The position numbers were made by a program, and so were the translations under genes. A model generated the notes under the pieces. The model had not been told where the DNA came from and made no database searches. It saw only the letters and a program-made list of their open reading frames with translations. Below, in pieces: positions 11,691-22,604 of a stretch of DNA of 64,000 nt. This DNA comes from Pegoplata infirma (Eukaryota; Arthropoda; Insecta; Diptera; Anthomyiidae). Location of the stretch: positions 56,506,313 to 56,570,312 of the forward strand of contig OY992537.1 in NCBI GenBank assembly GCA_963921195.1, in the 5' to 3' direction. Position 1 is the first letter of the stretch. The number at the start of each line of letters is the position of its first letter.

Positions 11691-12593
11691 TTTTCATCAT
11701 CTGATATTTTCTATGTAAGATGAAGTTGTTCTATTGAAAAATTCACAGATTTAGAAAAAACAAAAAAAATAAAATTTTTATACGAAATACATACGATCAT
11801 GAAAAACAAACCTCCTTCCGCAAAAACTAATAAATTTTATAATTTTATAGCTTTCCCATCACTTTTTTTTGCAAATGATACGTATCAGTCTTTGCTCGTC
11901 CGACAAAGCATTATGATTTTTTTTTTTTCTTTGAAGTAAAAAAAAAAAATTTCCCCCCCCAAAGCCAAAAGCTGTACCCGCCACTGTCTTTAGTACATAA
12001 ATATAAGGCCGTATCGGCTTTTACCTTTATTTTTTGTTTGAGCTGAAAAGGGTCCAGTAAGTTTCTATTGGGTGTCAAAATGACTCCGTAAAATTTATTT
12101 CCCTCCCGCATCGCGGTTGAAGTAAAAACCCCATCAAATTACATATTTCATCTTATTTCTAGGAAACCAAGTTTTTTTTTTGTTGGTGTTATCTATTTGG
12201 AAAAGTAGGTATTTTCTCTCTAGACAAGATCACATTCTAAAATACTGCAAACAATTTTTTTCGCGAATTATGGGACTTTTATGGACGATTTCTACACTCA
12301 AAATATTTTGTAGGCAAAAACAAATGAAAAACACGCTTAAAACCAGTGAATAAACAATTGAAAACCATCCCAGTAATTATTCATTTGTTTTAACAAACAT
12401 CAACATTTATTTTTTACTGTTGACAAAATTCTCTAAAATAAATAACATTAAACATTAAAAAATTACGTTTTGTTCACTCTTTTTTACCAACAAATTCGAA
12501 AAAAATAACCAACGAAAACATTAAAAATTAATGATAGTTCTGTTATTTTTACCAACAAATTTCAAAAAAAGTAACCTACGAAAACAATAAAAA

Positions 12594-15500
12594 CACTGTG
12601 CTACAAAAGACCAAAAATAATTTATGCAGGGGTTCTCATATGATAATTCGGGTTGGTTGGAGTCCATAGAGTACTGATATACTCATAGTTTTTCTGGATC
12701 ACTTCGTTAAGTACGTTTTTTATTGGCAAATGTGTTGAAAAACGGAAATTCTTAAATTACAATTTTAAAAAATTATTACTTTGTTAGTTTGCAACCGATT
12801 TTCGATTTTATGGATTTGTTTTAAAGGTATAGGTCTTACCTTTCAAACAAAACAAAAATATTAAAAATCGATCAAGAATTGGCTGAGCTACGATCGCTTA
12901 AGTAAAAAAAAAACGTATTTTTTGAAAAATTTGTCATATTCTTTACACTCTAAGTTGAAAGTGCATCATTCAACAATTTTTTTGAATTTTTTGTAAAAAA
13001 GTATAGTAAAGTAGCTTTCCAAAACACCAAAAAACATAACAATCGGTTTAAAAATGAATGAGTTATGCTAAGTTTTGTGATAGGGCATTTTTATATTTTT
13101 TCAGAAACGCTTGTAATTCAATCATTATTCATAAATCTTGTTACTAGTAGTAATTTTATGCGCATATGCATATAAACTAGAGATGGGAACGTAATTAGAT
13201 TTGTGCGTGATTCACACATGATCAGAAGTGAGCGTGATTGAAAATTAATATTACTCACGTGGTTGTTAGTGAGTGTCAGTGTGAGTGGAATAAAATAATG
13301 GGCGTGTCAGTTACTTCCAAATCCTATTTATAATTTTTTGGGTTTGTTTAAAAAATATCAGTGTTACTTCTTAAACAAATAAATATTGTGAATCGGTTGA
13401 AAACAGGCTAAGGTGCGCTTGTTTAAGTAAAAAACCTTTTTTGAAGAGTTATACCTGCAACATTTTTATGACAAAAAACATTTGACATTTTTGAAATGAA
13501 ATTGGTAAAATTGTGGGATCATTTGATGGAAATTTCACCTATTTATAAATATACGTATGAGGTATTCCACACCAAATGTTCAGCAAAAATAAAACATGTG
13601 AACCGTAAATTTTTAAATGGGTTGTATGGATAGCCATGTGAGGCATTCCACACCAACTGTTCCACTACAGAAAAACCATAGTGGTTTCAATGGGATATCA
13701 TTTGCAAAGTATTCGCTCTTAGGGTACTAATAAATAACAAAAATAAAATTTAAGATTTTTTTTTTTTTTTGAAAAGTGGGCCTTGTAGGCGTGGTCAAAT
13801 ATTGAAAATATCAAACTTTTTTGCCTGAGTATTTATTCACGATCACGCACGCTAATGAAAGAAAAAAAAAAATATTCAAGCACGATATTTTATTTTACTC
13901 ACGCTCACGTGAACATCGTGACCGTAACTTATTTTTTTCTACTCACGTAGATAAATAAAATAAAATATCGTGCGTAACTAAATTTTTTCTTTCATGAGCG
14001 TGCGTAATCGTTATTAAAAACTCACTCACGCTACCATCGCCTCTTAAAATATTTTTTAAGTATTGATATTACTCATACGCACACGTTTTAAATACCATTA
14101 TTGTATAAAATAAGCGTGTTGCAATTTTTGAATTTTGATTTCTCGAAAACAAGGCAAAGCACATCTCTAAAAATTTCCGATCAGATAGAAAATTCCTTTA
14201 ACTTTTTTTTAAAAAATAAAAAACAAATAAAATTGCGGCATGTTTTTTGATAAATAAAGTTTAAGTTTAAATTTAAAAAATTCAGAACTTCTTCTGAAAA
14301 TGTTCCAATTTTTATTTTTTTAATTGATAGCCCATTCAAAAATCTATAACAGCTTTTGTCTTTAAGACTTTACTGTGTTTCATTTAATTTGCATAAATAT
14401 TGAAGTAAAGATGCTCAGGCAAAAAAGTTAGATATTTTCAATTTTTGACCACGCCTACAAGGCCCACTTTTTGAAAAAACTTAAATTTTATTTTTGTTAT
14501 TTAATAGTACCCTAAGAGCGAATACTTTGAAAATGATTTCATATTGACACGACACAACTTTTTTTTTGGCTGAACATTTGGTGTGGAATGCCTCACATAT
14601 GGAGCTAAGAAAATTACGTTTTTGGTTGTTCAATTTTTCAAAAACTGGGCTTAGGAGGCGTGGTCAAATATTGGAAAAATGGTCAAATTTGTGTCAAGTT
14701 GCCTTGTTTAAATATATATCAAATAAAAATTAAATGCACCAAAATCTCAAAAATTTAGATTCTTGTATAGTTTTGTATCGGCTATCGATTAAAATTTTTT
14801 TGGAAAATTTTCAGAACCCGTTCTGAAATTTTCCATTTTTTAAAAAAGTCATATGCAAAAATATGTATTTTCACCAAAATATGCAAAATATGCGAAAGCA
14901 AATCGATGCCATTTAATGCAAATCTCTTGGTTCGGAAAGATAATTGGTCGATATCGTTTTTAGGCTTTCGACAAAAAACATGCATTTGCATGGAAATCTC
15001 ACCCTAGTTATATAAAAAACTTTTTTACCCGGGACCCATTGAAAAAATGTTGGTACACAATTTTTTTCTCACTGAACATTTGGTGTGGAATGCCTCACAT
15101 GTATATTTATAAACAGGTAAAATTTCCATCAAATGATCCAACAATTTTAGCAATTTCGTTTTAAAAAAACATGTTTGCAAGCGCACAGCTTTTTCTGTCA
15201 TAAAAATGTTGCAGGTATAACTATTCAAAAAAGGTTTTTTACTTAAACAAGCGCACCTTAGCCTGTTTTCAACCGATTCACAATATTTATTTGTTTAAGA
15301 AGTAACACTGATATTTTTTAAACAAACCCAAAAAATTATAAATAGGATTTGGAAGTAACTGACACGCCCATTATTTTATTCCACTCACACTGACACTCAC
15401 TAACAACCACGTGAGTAATATTAATTTTCAATCACGCTCACTTCTGATCATGTGTGAATCACGCACAAATCTAATTACGTTCCCATCTCTAGTTTATATG

Positions 15501-16065
15501 CATATGCGCATAAAATTACTACTAGTAACAAGATTTATGAATAATGCTTGAATTACAAGCGTTTCTGAAAAAATATAAAAATGCCCTATCACAAAACTTA
15601 GCATAACTCATTCATTTTTAAACCGATTGTTATGTTTTTTGGTGTTTTGGAAAGCTACTTTACTATACTTTTTTACAAAAAATTCAAAAAAATTGTTGAA
15701 TGATGCACTTTCAACTTAGAGTGTAAAGAATATGACAAATTTTTCAAAAAATACGTTTTTTTTTTACTTAAGCGATCGTAGCTCAGCCAATTCTTGATCG
15801 ATTTTTAATATTTTTGTTTTGTTTGAAAGGTAAGACCTATACCTTTAAAACAAATTCATAAAATCGAAAATCGGTTGCAAACTAACAAAGTAATAATTTT
15901 TTAAAATTGTAATTTAAGAATTTCCGTTTTCCAACACATTTGCCAATAAAAAACGTACTTAACGAAGTGATCCAGAAAAACTATGAGTATATCAGTACTC
16001 TATGGACTCCAACCAACCCGAATTATCATATGAGAACCCCTGCATATTTTTGGTGTAGCACAGTG
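12594..16065. mobile_element. 3.5-kb palindromic element with CACTGTG ends
   Basis: The left end CACTGTGCTACA and the right end TGTAGCACAGTG open inverted arms of about 1 kb (12594-13592 and 15068-16065). A second inverted pair (about 13590-13840 with 14400-14600) and a third (about 13850-13960 with 13965-14040) are nested inside. The host CACT element at 41040-41080 is unoccupied at the same point (ACATTAAAAATTAATG on its complement), so this block is an insertion with an A-rich duplication of 3-5 bp. CACTGTG ends suggest the Transib group. No long ORF is present. Confidence 0.75.
13178..15491. mobile_element. TAGAGATGGG hAT ends carried in both arms of the palindrome
   Basis: TAGAGATGGGAACGT at 13178 and its inverse ACGTTCCCATCTCTA ending at 15491 have the same terminal decamer as the hAT element at 54901-56027, with similar CGTGA-rich subterminal DNA. 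Because the flanks (ATATAAAC and GTTTATAT) are also inverted copies, the pair most likely reflects one old insertion copied by the palindrome rather than one element with two ends. Internal fragments near 13850-14040 carry the same CGTGATCGTG motifs. Confidence 0.5.
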
Positions 16066-16194
16066 AAATTAATGATTTCGTAGGTAATTTTTTACAATTT
16101 TTTATTGAAATATTTTTTTTTTTAATTTTTAATAAAATTTTTGGGGAATCGATCCCGCAACCAACTACATTCTGGCCAGACACTCTACCCATCG

Positions 16195-17621
16195 CACTGT
16201 GGTTCCAAATCCAAATCTAGGTGGACAAAAGTCTAAAAAGTTTGAACCTCTGAATTAAAAAACGGTACACTAAGAAAATTATATCATTAACTGTTTGTAG
16301 GTTATTTTAAAAAGTAATCAGTAAAGTTATTTTAAAAGAAAAATCATTAATTTTATTATGGACTTCTTATTTTCTACTGTTTCTGTAGTTTAAAAAAAAT
16401 AATTTACTGTATTAAAAACGAATTTTCTGTTACATTTAATTTCGGCAGTAAAAAATTTCTTCTATAGTTTTACTGTTTTTCAATACAAAATAACTGAATA
16501 TTCACTAGTTTTTAAATGTTTTGGTTAGTCATAAAATTAACATTTAAAATTGACTGTATTGTGTTTTTATTTTAAAAGAAAAAACACTGGAATTGTTTTT
16601 AAATAAAAGTTCATTTGTTTTAAGTGAATATTCACTGGAATTTACCTACATAATTTTTTGAGTGTAGTTGTTTTAAATAGCTAACAACATGCCTAGACTA
16701 GACCCAAAATATTTTGATTAAATAAGGGGTTTAACTTTGTCCCCGCAGCACTAGAACATCAATGTTTGTTGACGAAAATGTTTGTAATTAAAAACTAAGG
16801 AAATCAATACAAAACTAAGTAGCTTATACCAAGTGAATTATTTGCAGGAGATTGCCGTGAATTGTTTTTTATATAGCCATGGGTATATACTTATCAAAAA
16901 AATCTTCATGGGTTCGAAATTTTTTCGCGATTTCCTAATATCGGGTTTTGAAGTTAGGGTCATAAGTAAAAAAAAAAATTTAGATTATCAATATTTCAAA
17001 GCTTGCCAAAAAAATCCGCTCCAAGTTGCGGGCAAGCCACTATATAGATCTCTTAAAGTAACTATCAGAGAGTATGTTTCATCTTTCATCTCATCCAGCG
17101 GCGTCCAGCTGCATTTTTTATAGCGTTTTTAAAAAAGTAATTTTTTCTTCAATATTTATGACTCTCAAGAAAATTCTTATAATATTCAGGATCTTCTGCA
17201 CATATTTTTGCAACAAATACCTCTACAGTATTTTCTATAACTGTTATATCACATTTTTTTCTTTTCCCGCAACTCTAGAAGCAGAAAAAGGATTTAATTT
17301 GAACATTCTAAAAAAAACTACACATTAAAAGTAATTCGACATAGCTTGGCTTTACTGTAATGCTCAGAAAAGCTTTTTATATCATTTTTAAATACTTCCT
17401 TTAAATTTATTGCCCTAAAGTAGCAAAAAGTAATTATCTTTTTCCAGTTGTTGCGAAAAGTCCAATTAAGTTGAAGCTATTTTAGTGAAACCCACTGTAT
17501 TTTCAAAAATATTGAAGCTACAATTTTTTAAAGTATTTTTTTGAAATCAGCGACCCCAAAAACATAAAATATCATGGTTAAATACTTTTGTCCACCTAGT
17601 TTTGGAATCGGAACCACAGTG
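16195..17621. mobile_element. Transib-like non-autonomous element with exact 5-bp duplication
   Basis: The ends are CACTGTGGTTCC and GGAACCACAGTG; inverted similarity continues through CTAGGTGGACAAAAGT for about 40 bp. CATCG flanks both sides (16190-16194 and 17622-17626). The relative at 40940 has a single TATCG at this point. CACWGTG ends with a 5-bp duplication are the Transib signature. The 96- and 84-codon frames at 16833-17328 show no transposase motif; a MITE sits at 16268-16664. Confidence 0.8.
16268..16664. mobile_element. 397-bp TA-flanked CACT...AGTG MITE
   Basis: CACTAAGAAAATTATATCAT at the left and CATAATTTTTTGAGTG at the right are inverted relatives, with TA on each side (16266-16267, 16665-16666). 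It lies within the Transib-like element and is thus at the fourth level of nesting. Confidence 0.7.
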
Positions 17622-18600
17622 CATCGTGCCAAAGTCAACTGATACAAACATGTTTTTATATTTCTATAAATAATTTTTTGATTTTTTTTTTCTACAAAAA
17701 AATAACTGACTTGTGTAGGTAAAAACTAATGATATTTCATTAAAAAATACCAACAATTTAAAAAAAAATTACTGACACAAATCATTAAAAATCAAAAGAA
17801 TAATCAGTAGTTTTTATTTACAGAACAAAAATAAATGACTTTAAAAATTAAATGTTAATGAAAGTCTTTATTTTTTAGTGTGTTATTTTTGAAACAAAGG
17901 ACTGAAGTAGTCATTAATAAAAATTGAACATCAAACAAATGTTTTTTCTTTTAAAAACGACTAAACGGAAAACTTTTCAAATAAACTACAAACAGTTAAT
18001 GACATAATTTTTTGAGTGTACGAGTTAAGCCACTTCAAAAAATTATACTATGGTGGAAAACATTCTGCTAGTATTCCAAATGCCTTCCCCGAAGTCCTGT
18101 ATATATCAAAAAAATCCTTGGACACACACATCACAGATTAAATAAAAATCACCAAAAAACTATACTATACAAAAGGGGTCCAAAAAGTTTCTATTGGGAG
18201 TCAAAATAAATCCATAAAAATTTTGTGAAAATCAATAATTTTCTTTAGCTCTCGCATCGCGATTGAAGTGGCTTCTTTAAATTTTTATTTAATTCCCGAT
18301 GTGGGTGCCAAAAGATTTTTTTTGATTTTTATGAGACTTCGGTGAGGCATTTGGAGTACGATTTTTCATTTACAAAAACCAAAAAATTTACAACCTTTGC
18401 ATTATTTTTTTTTTTTTTAAATATGGTTTTTAAGCAAAACCGTTTCAATACCGGTACGTACCGATACCGAAGGAAAAGGTTTTTGGATACCGGTATCCGA
18501 TACCAAAACTGAGTTTCGGTATTGGTGTTGGTACCGATATTCAATTTAAAGGGTTTTGAAACGGTTAACGGTATTGAAAAGGTATCGATTGCCAACATTG

Positions 18601-19001
18601 AAAAATCTAAACTGATGATAGTTCATATTCTGTTCAATTTTTGAAATTAATACAAATTACTTATTATTCGATCTATAAATTCTATTTTGAGAAAGATTAC
18701 TGTAGCTCGATGTCATATTTAATGATTAGTAAAAAAATATGGCCTCGAGCTAGAGTAATATTTCGCAAAACTATAGTTTTAACTTTATGCCTACTTGTAA
18801 AAGTAAATAAACTAAGGGGGCATATAGAAAAACCCGATTTAGCTTCAGAAAGCTCAATTGAAATTCCAAAATACCCTTATTTAAATTCATAAATTTATTT
18901 CATGTAAATTTTTCTGGGCTTTTGTAATTTTTTATTAAGCTTTTCTGAATTACATTATGGCTTTTGCGAATGTCTCTGGGTTGTTTCTTAATTTGCATTG
19001 C
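18601..19001. other. AT-rich stretch, nothing recognised
   Basis: An 83-codon frame at 18641-18892 has no recognisable domain and ordinary AT-rich composition; it is not called as a gene. Confidence 0.4.
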
Positions 19002-19376
19002 TACATTTTTCCAATTAAATTCAGAAGAATTAAAGCAAATTCAAAAATCGGAAGTGAAATTCATTCGACTGAAAATTAAAAAAATAAAAAAAATCAGTCC
19101 TAAATCATGATATTTCAAATTTAAATTCAGAAAATGGTGGTTATTTGGCTAATACATTTTTCCAATTAAATTCAGAAGAATTAAAGCAAATTCAAAAATC
19201 GGAAGTGAAATTCATTTGACTGAAAATTAAAAAAATAAAAAAAAATCAGTCCTAAATCATGATTTAAATTTGCAATATCATGATTTAGGACTGATTTGTT
19301 TTATTTTTTTAATTTTCAGTCAAATGAATTTCACTTCTGAATTCAATTGGAAAAATGTAGTAGCCAAATAACCACC
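19002..19376. repeat. Direct plus inverted repeat cluster
   Basis: About 108 bp at 19002-19109 are repeated directly at 19153-19262, then inverted at 19277-19361. An outer inverted pair GGTGGTTATTTGGCTA (19136) and TAGCCAAATAACCACC (ending 19376) makes the last two copies a hairpin element of 241 bp. The inverted copy has lost about 30 bp relative to the others. Confidence 0.7.
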
Positions 19377-19499
19377 TCTTCAACGTTAAATATTTCCATC
19401 AGGTACATCAATATTAAACTCATTCATTGTATAGAGTTTGTATACAATATGATTATCATTAAGAGTTAATCATTTAAGCAACACGTGCCTAATGTGTAC

Positions 19500-19800
19500 T
19501 TTTCCCTGACAAGGGAAGTCTCTCAACCGTTATGCATCGATTTGCCTGAAACTTTAAATATATATAAAAGATAGAATTTTAAGGTTGGGGTGTCTCGGCT
19601 TATCCACCATATTGGGGAATTAGGGGTTAAAAAAATGGTGTCTACAATACAAATTTTTGTGTTTCTGTGCGTAGAGTGACCTCTACGGAAGCCATACTGA
19701 AGGATGAAGTTAAACATGCTTTCCATAAAAATTTCACAGTGATGTGATTCAAAGTGTATCATGTCGCTTTCACTGTTCATGTAGAAAAGCTCCAAAATTG
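19500..19800 (+). mobile_element. End fragment of the ACAAGGGAAGT element family
   Basis: GACAAGGGAAGTCTCTCAAC followed by TAAGGTTGGGGTGTCTCGGC matches the left end of the element at 21702-22286. No right end was found, so it is a truncated copy. The minus-strand frame of 90 codons here is incidental. Confidence 0.55.
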
Positions 19801-20226
19801 TGGATTTCTAAAGTTTTTCCCTTCTCCAAATTTGCAAAAATGTAGATTGATTGACTATAAATGTTTTTCTTGAATGTTTTGTCATCTACACTACATGCAT
19901 AAAAATCAGTTAAATCCTAAGGGAGGCCTTCCTTTTTAAGTAATGAATAATACGTTTTTGATAAAACAAAACAAAAAAATCATTTAATAGTTTTATTATT
20001 GAGAATATTATGTGTTAAACAATATAAAGTGCTAAAACGAATATGTTAAGTTAGCATAGATTTCAAGCTTTAATAAAATAGCAATTCTATTATATTAAAG
20101 TTTTAATCTTAAGGGATATAAACTTATTATTTGTTTAATGCTTTACGAAAAAATATCAGAGTAATCATGTGAAATATCAGGTCAGTACAGAAATACAGAA
20201 TTAACAGGTCAGTACAAAAAAAAAAT
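19801..20226. other. AT-rich stretch, nothing recognised
   Basis: No ORF of interest, repeat or inverted structure was seen apart from a short direct repeat, CAGGTCAGTACA, at about 20180-20215. Confidence 0.4.
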
Positions 20227-20230
20227 TTAA

Positions 20231-20358
20231 CCCTTCTTGGCTGGGGGTCCAAAATGACTCAATCAGTAAAAAACACAAATTTTGTTGATTTAAAAAAATT
20301 CAAGCGCTATGCCTAAAATTTTTTGCCGCGGTCAGTTTTGACCCTGTGTCAATATGGG
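20231..20358. mobile_element. piggyBac-like MITE with TTAA duplication
   Basis: The 128-bp element starts CCCTTCTTGGCTGGGGGTCC and ends GGTCAGTTTTGACCCTG...ATGGG, with TTAA on both sides (20227-20230, 20359-20362). CCCTT ends, subterminal GGGTCAAAA-type repeats and the TTAA site are characteristic of piggyBac elements. Confidence 0.65.
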
Positions 20359-20442
20359 TTAAAGATATTTTATATAGGTAAAATTATAGGGCTGATTTAA
20401 AGTTATCTAATAGATTTCCACAAATTAGTTTTCCGTACAAAA

Positions 20443-21390
20443 TATATGGGGCATTCTATGTCAAATCGGACACTTTGAAACATTTTTTTTTTAGATTTTC
20501 CCAATTTGTTAACAGTTTTTAGTACCCTTTGAAAACTCCTTCGTGGTAAATTTTCAGATTTTTTTGATGATCCGTTCAAAAGATATCGAATTTTTAAAAA
20601 TTGGTAGTTTGTTCCTATACTCCAAATTTTTTTGCTCATAACTTCTTTAATAATGGTCCAAATTTCAATTTTTCTTTTTTCAAAAGTTTTGTTTTTTGAT
20701 TAAAATTTAAATCTCATTTTTAAAAATTTTGTTGGAGCAAATTTTTAAAAATGTCGTTTTGTGTGGGAGCCCACTTATAAATTGGAGATAGGGTATTAGT
20801 TTGTTCCAAAGAAATATTAAGACGTAAAAATTAATGAGTCTTATAAAGGACCCCTCTATGACGTACCATTCGAGCAGTAGAAATGATTTTAAGATTGGAA
20901 AATTACAACAAAATTTTTTCAAAAAATTTAAAAAAATAGTAATTATCGTTATCCCACGATCCGCCTGGGAAATAAGTTTGTAGAATCGATAGATGTTTTA
21001 CACAAAAAAAAATTTCAAAAAAATCGAAGAGTACAAACATTTTAAAAAATGAGATATAAAGTTTAAAGCTTAAAAATCGCTTACTAGAGCGCTTTTAAGA
21101 ATTTTTTAGGATTTTTTTTTAAAAAGTACGTAAAAAAACAAAAATTTTTAAAAAAAATTTGAAATTTGGACCATTATTGAAGAAGTTATGAGTAAAAAAA
21201 GTTTGAGTAAAGGAACAAACTACCAATTTTTAAAAATTCGATATCTTTTGAACGGATCATCAAAAAAATCTGGAAATTTACCAGGAAGGAGTTTTCGAAT
21301 GGTACTAAAAACTGTTAACAAATTGGGAAAATCTAAAAAAAAAAAAAAATTTAAAAGTGTCCGATTTGACATGGAATGCCCCATATATAG
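20443..21390. mobile_element. Foldback element, TATATGGGGCATTCC family, copy B
   Basis: Left end TATATGGGGCATTCTATG and right end CATGGAATGCCCCATATA enclose inverted arms whose outer 280 bp match each other and match the larger copy D (37836-39788). The left arm jumps to sequence that lies in the right arm of copy D, so an internal deletion has shortened it. Frames at 20403-20639 and 21188-21442 translate the arms and are not genes. Confidence 0.75.
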
Positions 21391-21701
21391 TTTTTTTTTT
21401 TGTAGAATTATGGAAAATATCAGTTACACCATTTCCAATTAAATTCAAATGTATTTTATTGAATTTCCAAAATAAAGAAAAAAAAGTGAATAATTTTTCG
21501 TCACCATTTCCAAAAGCTTTTCTGAAACTAAGTAAGTCATTTACACCATTTCCATTATTTATATCAAAAATAAAAAGAATATATTTAAAAATTATGTTCG
21601 TAGATATAACTTCAGACACTCTTAATACTAATTTTAAGCTAGATCAGACAAAGTTAAAAAAGTCTAGCCGCCATATTGTTTCCGCCATATTGAATTTTCT
21701 C

Positions 21702-22286
21702 ACAAGGGAAGTATTTCAACCCTTATGAACAGATTTTCCTGAAACTAAAATATATATTAAAGAGACGATTTTAAGGTTGGGGTGTCTTGGCTTATCGGCC
21801 ATATCATTGTGTAAAAATTTCGTTGTCCCCTTATGAAACCATGTGGACCTTCGGGAAAATTTTGATAACTTCCGAACTAACAGGAATATCATCTAGGGCA
21901 AAAATACGGATCGACTTAAATTTAATAAAGATTTTTTCTTATCCATATGGATATCGCAGGTCTATGTCTTCACATAAGTACCCCCCAAAATTTACACATT
22001 TTCCTGAAAAAATATTTAAAGAAGCCGAATTTTTACAAGGTTATGCCACCATTGTATAGGGATTAAAAAAACCTTTCTTCTCATATGAAAACATATAGTT
22101 TCTTAAAAAGAAATGACTGAAAAATCCAAAAAACGATGTTTTCGCCATTTTTTGACCCATGTTTTGAACCCCTAAATCCCCGATATGGCCGATAAGCCGA
22201 GACACCCCAACCTTAGAATTGTCTCTTTAATATATGTTTTAAGTTTCAGGCAAATCGGTTCATAAGGGTTGAGATACTTCCCTTGT
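21702..22286. mobile_element. 585-bp element with ACAAGGGAAGTA ends
   Basis: The left 90 bp (ACAAGGGAAGTATTTCAACC onward) return inverted at the right end (GGTTGAGATACTTCCCTTGT). The next internal block, TTGGGGTGTC(T)NGGCTTATCGGCCATAT, also occurs in both arms. Frame 21787-22059 has no known domain. No clear target duplication is visible. Confidence 0.65.
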
Positions 22287-22324
22287 CAGTTCTATTTTGA
22301 GAGAACAGACCCGGAAATGTACTA

Positions 22325-22592
22325 CCAAGGGAAGTCACCCACGGATATTTATGGAATTGGTTTTATTTTGTAGAGCAGAAAAAATAAAGGGACACATATT
22401 TTTAGTTAGCGCCAAGAGACGTAAATCGTAAAAAACTGAAAAAGGTTAATTTCCCCCTATACAAATCGATCCCCCTTAAAAATGAGTTTGGGCCGCTAAA
22501 AAAAAAAATACGTGTCGAATTAATTTTCGTTCTTAACAACATATCCAAATTTCATGAAGATCGGAGGGTGACACTAGAGAGACTTCCCTTGT
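22325..22592. mobile_element. Short relative with CCAAGGGAAGTC ends
   Basis: CCAAGGGAAGTCACCC on the left and GGGTGACACTAGAGAGACTTCCCTTG (in two parts) on the right are imperfect inverted ends of the same family as 21702-22286. The interior resembles 6700-6900. Confidence 0.5.
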
Positions 22593-22604
22593 AAGTGTTA
22601 TTAT

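Larger units (their letters stand above)
8133..11986. mobile_element. hAT-type non-autonomous element with exact 8-bp duplication
   Basis: The ends are CATGCGCGGGTACA on the left and TGTACCCGCCACTG on the right, flanked by the identical 8-mer TCTTTAGT at 8125-8132 and 11987-11994. CAGTGGCG-type ends with an 8-bp duplication are typical of hAT elements. Poly-G and poly-C runs lie just inside both ends. The body is a 35-bp minisatellite, split by the foldback at 9054-11067. No transposase is present. Relatives are at 33714-35709 and, as an end fragment, at 22605-25345. Confidence 0.8.
16146..17640 (-). pseudogene. tRNA-like module, split by the Transib-like insertion
   Basis: Reading the minus strand, 17640-17622 then 16194-16146 gives TGGCACGATG, GGTAGAGTGTCTGG and GGGATCGATTCCCC in the order of a tRNA D arm and T arm. 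The B-box-like GGATCGATTCC fits the consensus well. The insertion at 16195-17621 falls in the D loop. The anticodon arm cannot be folded convincingly and there is no acceptor stem, so it is a derived module, not a tRNA gene. The uninterrupted relative is at 40925-40990. Confidence 0.5.
12295..18018. mobile_element. TA-flanked CACT...AGTG element, expanded by nested insertions
   Basis: It starts CACTCAAAATATTTTG and ends AATTTTTTGAGTG, with TA on both sides. Blocks at 12295-12590, 16066-16194 and 17622-18018 correspond, in inverse orientation, to the 1.3-kb relative at 40548-41819, which lacks the two insertions. Without them the element is about 0.83 kb. Its centre carries a tRNA-like module. 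The TA duplication fits Tc1/mariner-type transposition; no transposase is present. Confidence 0.75.
7354..18596. mobile_element. Old inverted-repeat element hosting an 11-kb nest of insertions
   Basis: The left end starts TTGGCAATCGAAACG and contains CGGTATCGATATCGG and AATACCGGTACGTTCCGG (7354-7503). The right end (18437-18596) carries the inverted relatives CAATACCGGTACGTACCG and GGTATCGATTGCCAA. The interior between the insertions is continuous in style: 7900-8124 joins 11995-12290, and part of 12040-12120 resembles 18170-18270, with the phrase GTTTCTATTGGGNGTCAAAAT in both. Subtracting the hAT insert (8133-11986) and the CACT insert (12295-18018) leaves about 1.65 kb. The frames of 61-89 codons at its ends arise from the ACCGGTA repeats. 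Confidence 0.6.

Noticed and set aside
16833..17328. Frames of 96 and 84 codons that might be a transposase
   Set aside because: No catalytic or DNA-binding motif; overlapping frames within an element that looks non-autonomous.
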